Shown one piece after another: positions 23,082 to 23,534 of a DNA stretch of 23,534 bases. A model generated the notes under the pieces. It saw only the letters and a program-made list of their open reading frames with translations. It did no database searches and had not been told where the DNA came from. The stretch comes from Candidatus Rifleibacteriota bacterium (lineage in GTDB: Bacteria; Riflebacteria; Ozemobacteria; Ozemobacterales; Ozemobacteraceae). How positions within the stretch are numbered: position 1 is the stretch's first letter; the number at the start of each line of letters is the position of its first letter. The stretch is taken from NCBI GenBank assembly GCA_029565415.1, contig JAKQOH010000191.1:1-23534 (forward strand), in the 5' to 3' direction. The position numbers were made by a program, and so were the translations under genes.

Positions 23082-23534
23082 CGTGATTCGGCCATCCTCG
23101 TCCTGATGCGCTGCTCCATCTCGATGGCGTTGCCGCCGCCGAAGTCGAGCCGGGAGGCGGAAACGGCACGGGATTCCACGGGCGAGCCATCCGACAGCTT
23201 CACGACGACGGCGCCCTCGGATGAGCCGTGGATCTTGCCCGTCCCGGTCGCCTGGCCCGGCGCATTGTTGTAGGAGGAGGTGAAGGTGATCGAGGCGCGA
23301 TCGGCGCTTCGGTCGACGGTGGCAAGGGTGAAGGTCGCAAGCGCTTCACACAGGATCGCCTCGCTCTCGGGGTCGATGCACACCGGAATCGTGCTGCGGT
23401 TAGCCCAGGATTCTCCCACCCCGATCGGCCGCCCCGCGAACTCGAGCAGGGATGTTTTATAGTATTTAGAATATTTTTCAGGCACGCCGGCGACATCGAC
23501 CACTTTGCCCACCCCGTTCATGACGACCCGCACG
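23078..23534 (-). CDS. C-terminal part of an exported-looking protein of unknown function (partial)
   Basis: The last 151-152 residues of a gene that begins beyond the right edge. The visible part reads as a beta-rich domain: a short YSKYYKTS segment, then GVGESWANRSTIP, ATFTLATVDRSADRASITFTSS, and a run of alternating polar and hydrophobic strands ending in RTRMAESR. The GESW...TFTL...ITF layout recalls DUF6263-type periplasmic proteins, but I cannot confirm that. No cysteine pair, signal sequence or catalytic motif can be judged because the N-terminus is missing. Its stop overlaps the flavoprotein start as ATGA, so they form one operon. An internal GTG (23533) and ATG (23521) exist, but nothing supports either as the true start. 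Confidence 0.6.
   Translation of the reverse strand, partial: VRVVMNGVGKVVDVAGVPEKYSKYYKTSLLEFAGRPIGVGESWANRSTIPVCIDPESEAILCEALATFTLATVDRSADRASITFTSSYNNAPGQATGTGKIHGSSEGAVVVKLSDGSPVESRAVSASRLDFGGGNAIEMEQRIRTRMAESR

Noticed and set aside
1..23534. tRNA, rRNA, CRISPR, insertion sequence or integrase signals
   Set aside because: The gaps between genes are all under about 200 bases, hold only promoter- and terminator-like elements, and no direct repeats or transposase motifs were seen.

Overview
The window is a high-GC (roughly two-thirds G+C), gene-dense bacterial chromosome segment with 15 protein-coding genes, two of them cut by the window edges. No rRNA, tRNA, CRISPR array, insertion sequence or phage gene is visible, and no gap between genes exceeds about 200 bases. 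Several products carry Sec signal peptides and membrane proteins are numerous. An Rnf/Nqr-type ion pump, a CPA2 antiporter and a UDP-galactopyranose-mutase-like flavoprotein suggest a Gram-negative heterotroph with sodium/proton energetics. The phylum cannot be fixed from this sequence alone.

Layout, left to right. 1-431 (-) is the start of a homocysteine S-methyltransferase, probably the bifunctional HMT/MTHFR type. 630-5250 (+) holds an M50 site-2-protease-like peptidase, a small secreted protein of unknown function followed by a good terminator, an MFS transporter and an M3 oligoendopeptidase. 5351-11121 (+) is a two-gene unit: a giant DUF2339 membrane protein overlapping, by ATGA, an exported protein that fuses a HAD phosphatase to a cyclophilin. 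A 30-bp perfect palindrome terminates it against a convergent secreted protein of unknown function (11209-11922, -).

11999-16103 (-) is the most interesting part. It is a tightly overlapping six-gene operon encoding a stand-alone two-[4Fe-4S] ferredoxin that resembles only the C-terminal part of RnfC, then RnfD/NqrB, RnfG/NqrC, RnfE/NqrD, RnfA/NqrE, and finally NqrF (2Fe-2S plus FAD/NADH module). NqrA, full-length RnfC and RnfB are absent, so the gene set is neither a standard Na+-NQR nor a standard Rnf. The operon appears to start from a consensus promoter placed so that the mRNA would be leaderless.

Divergent from it, across 93 bp, are an exported DUF3124 protein and a translationally coupled CPA2 cation:proton antiporter with an RCK domain. 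A redox-driven cation pump and a cation/proton exchanger therefore share one control region. The right end carries a membrane M48 peptidase (-), an EF-hand protein resembling RTX C-terminal regions (+), and a UGM-like flavoprotein (-) overlapping the tail of an unknown gene that runs off the window.

A second unexplained signal is a set of short AT-rich codon islands, including the rare Ile codon ATA, inside otherwise GC3-rich genes. They recur across nearly all genes in the window.
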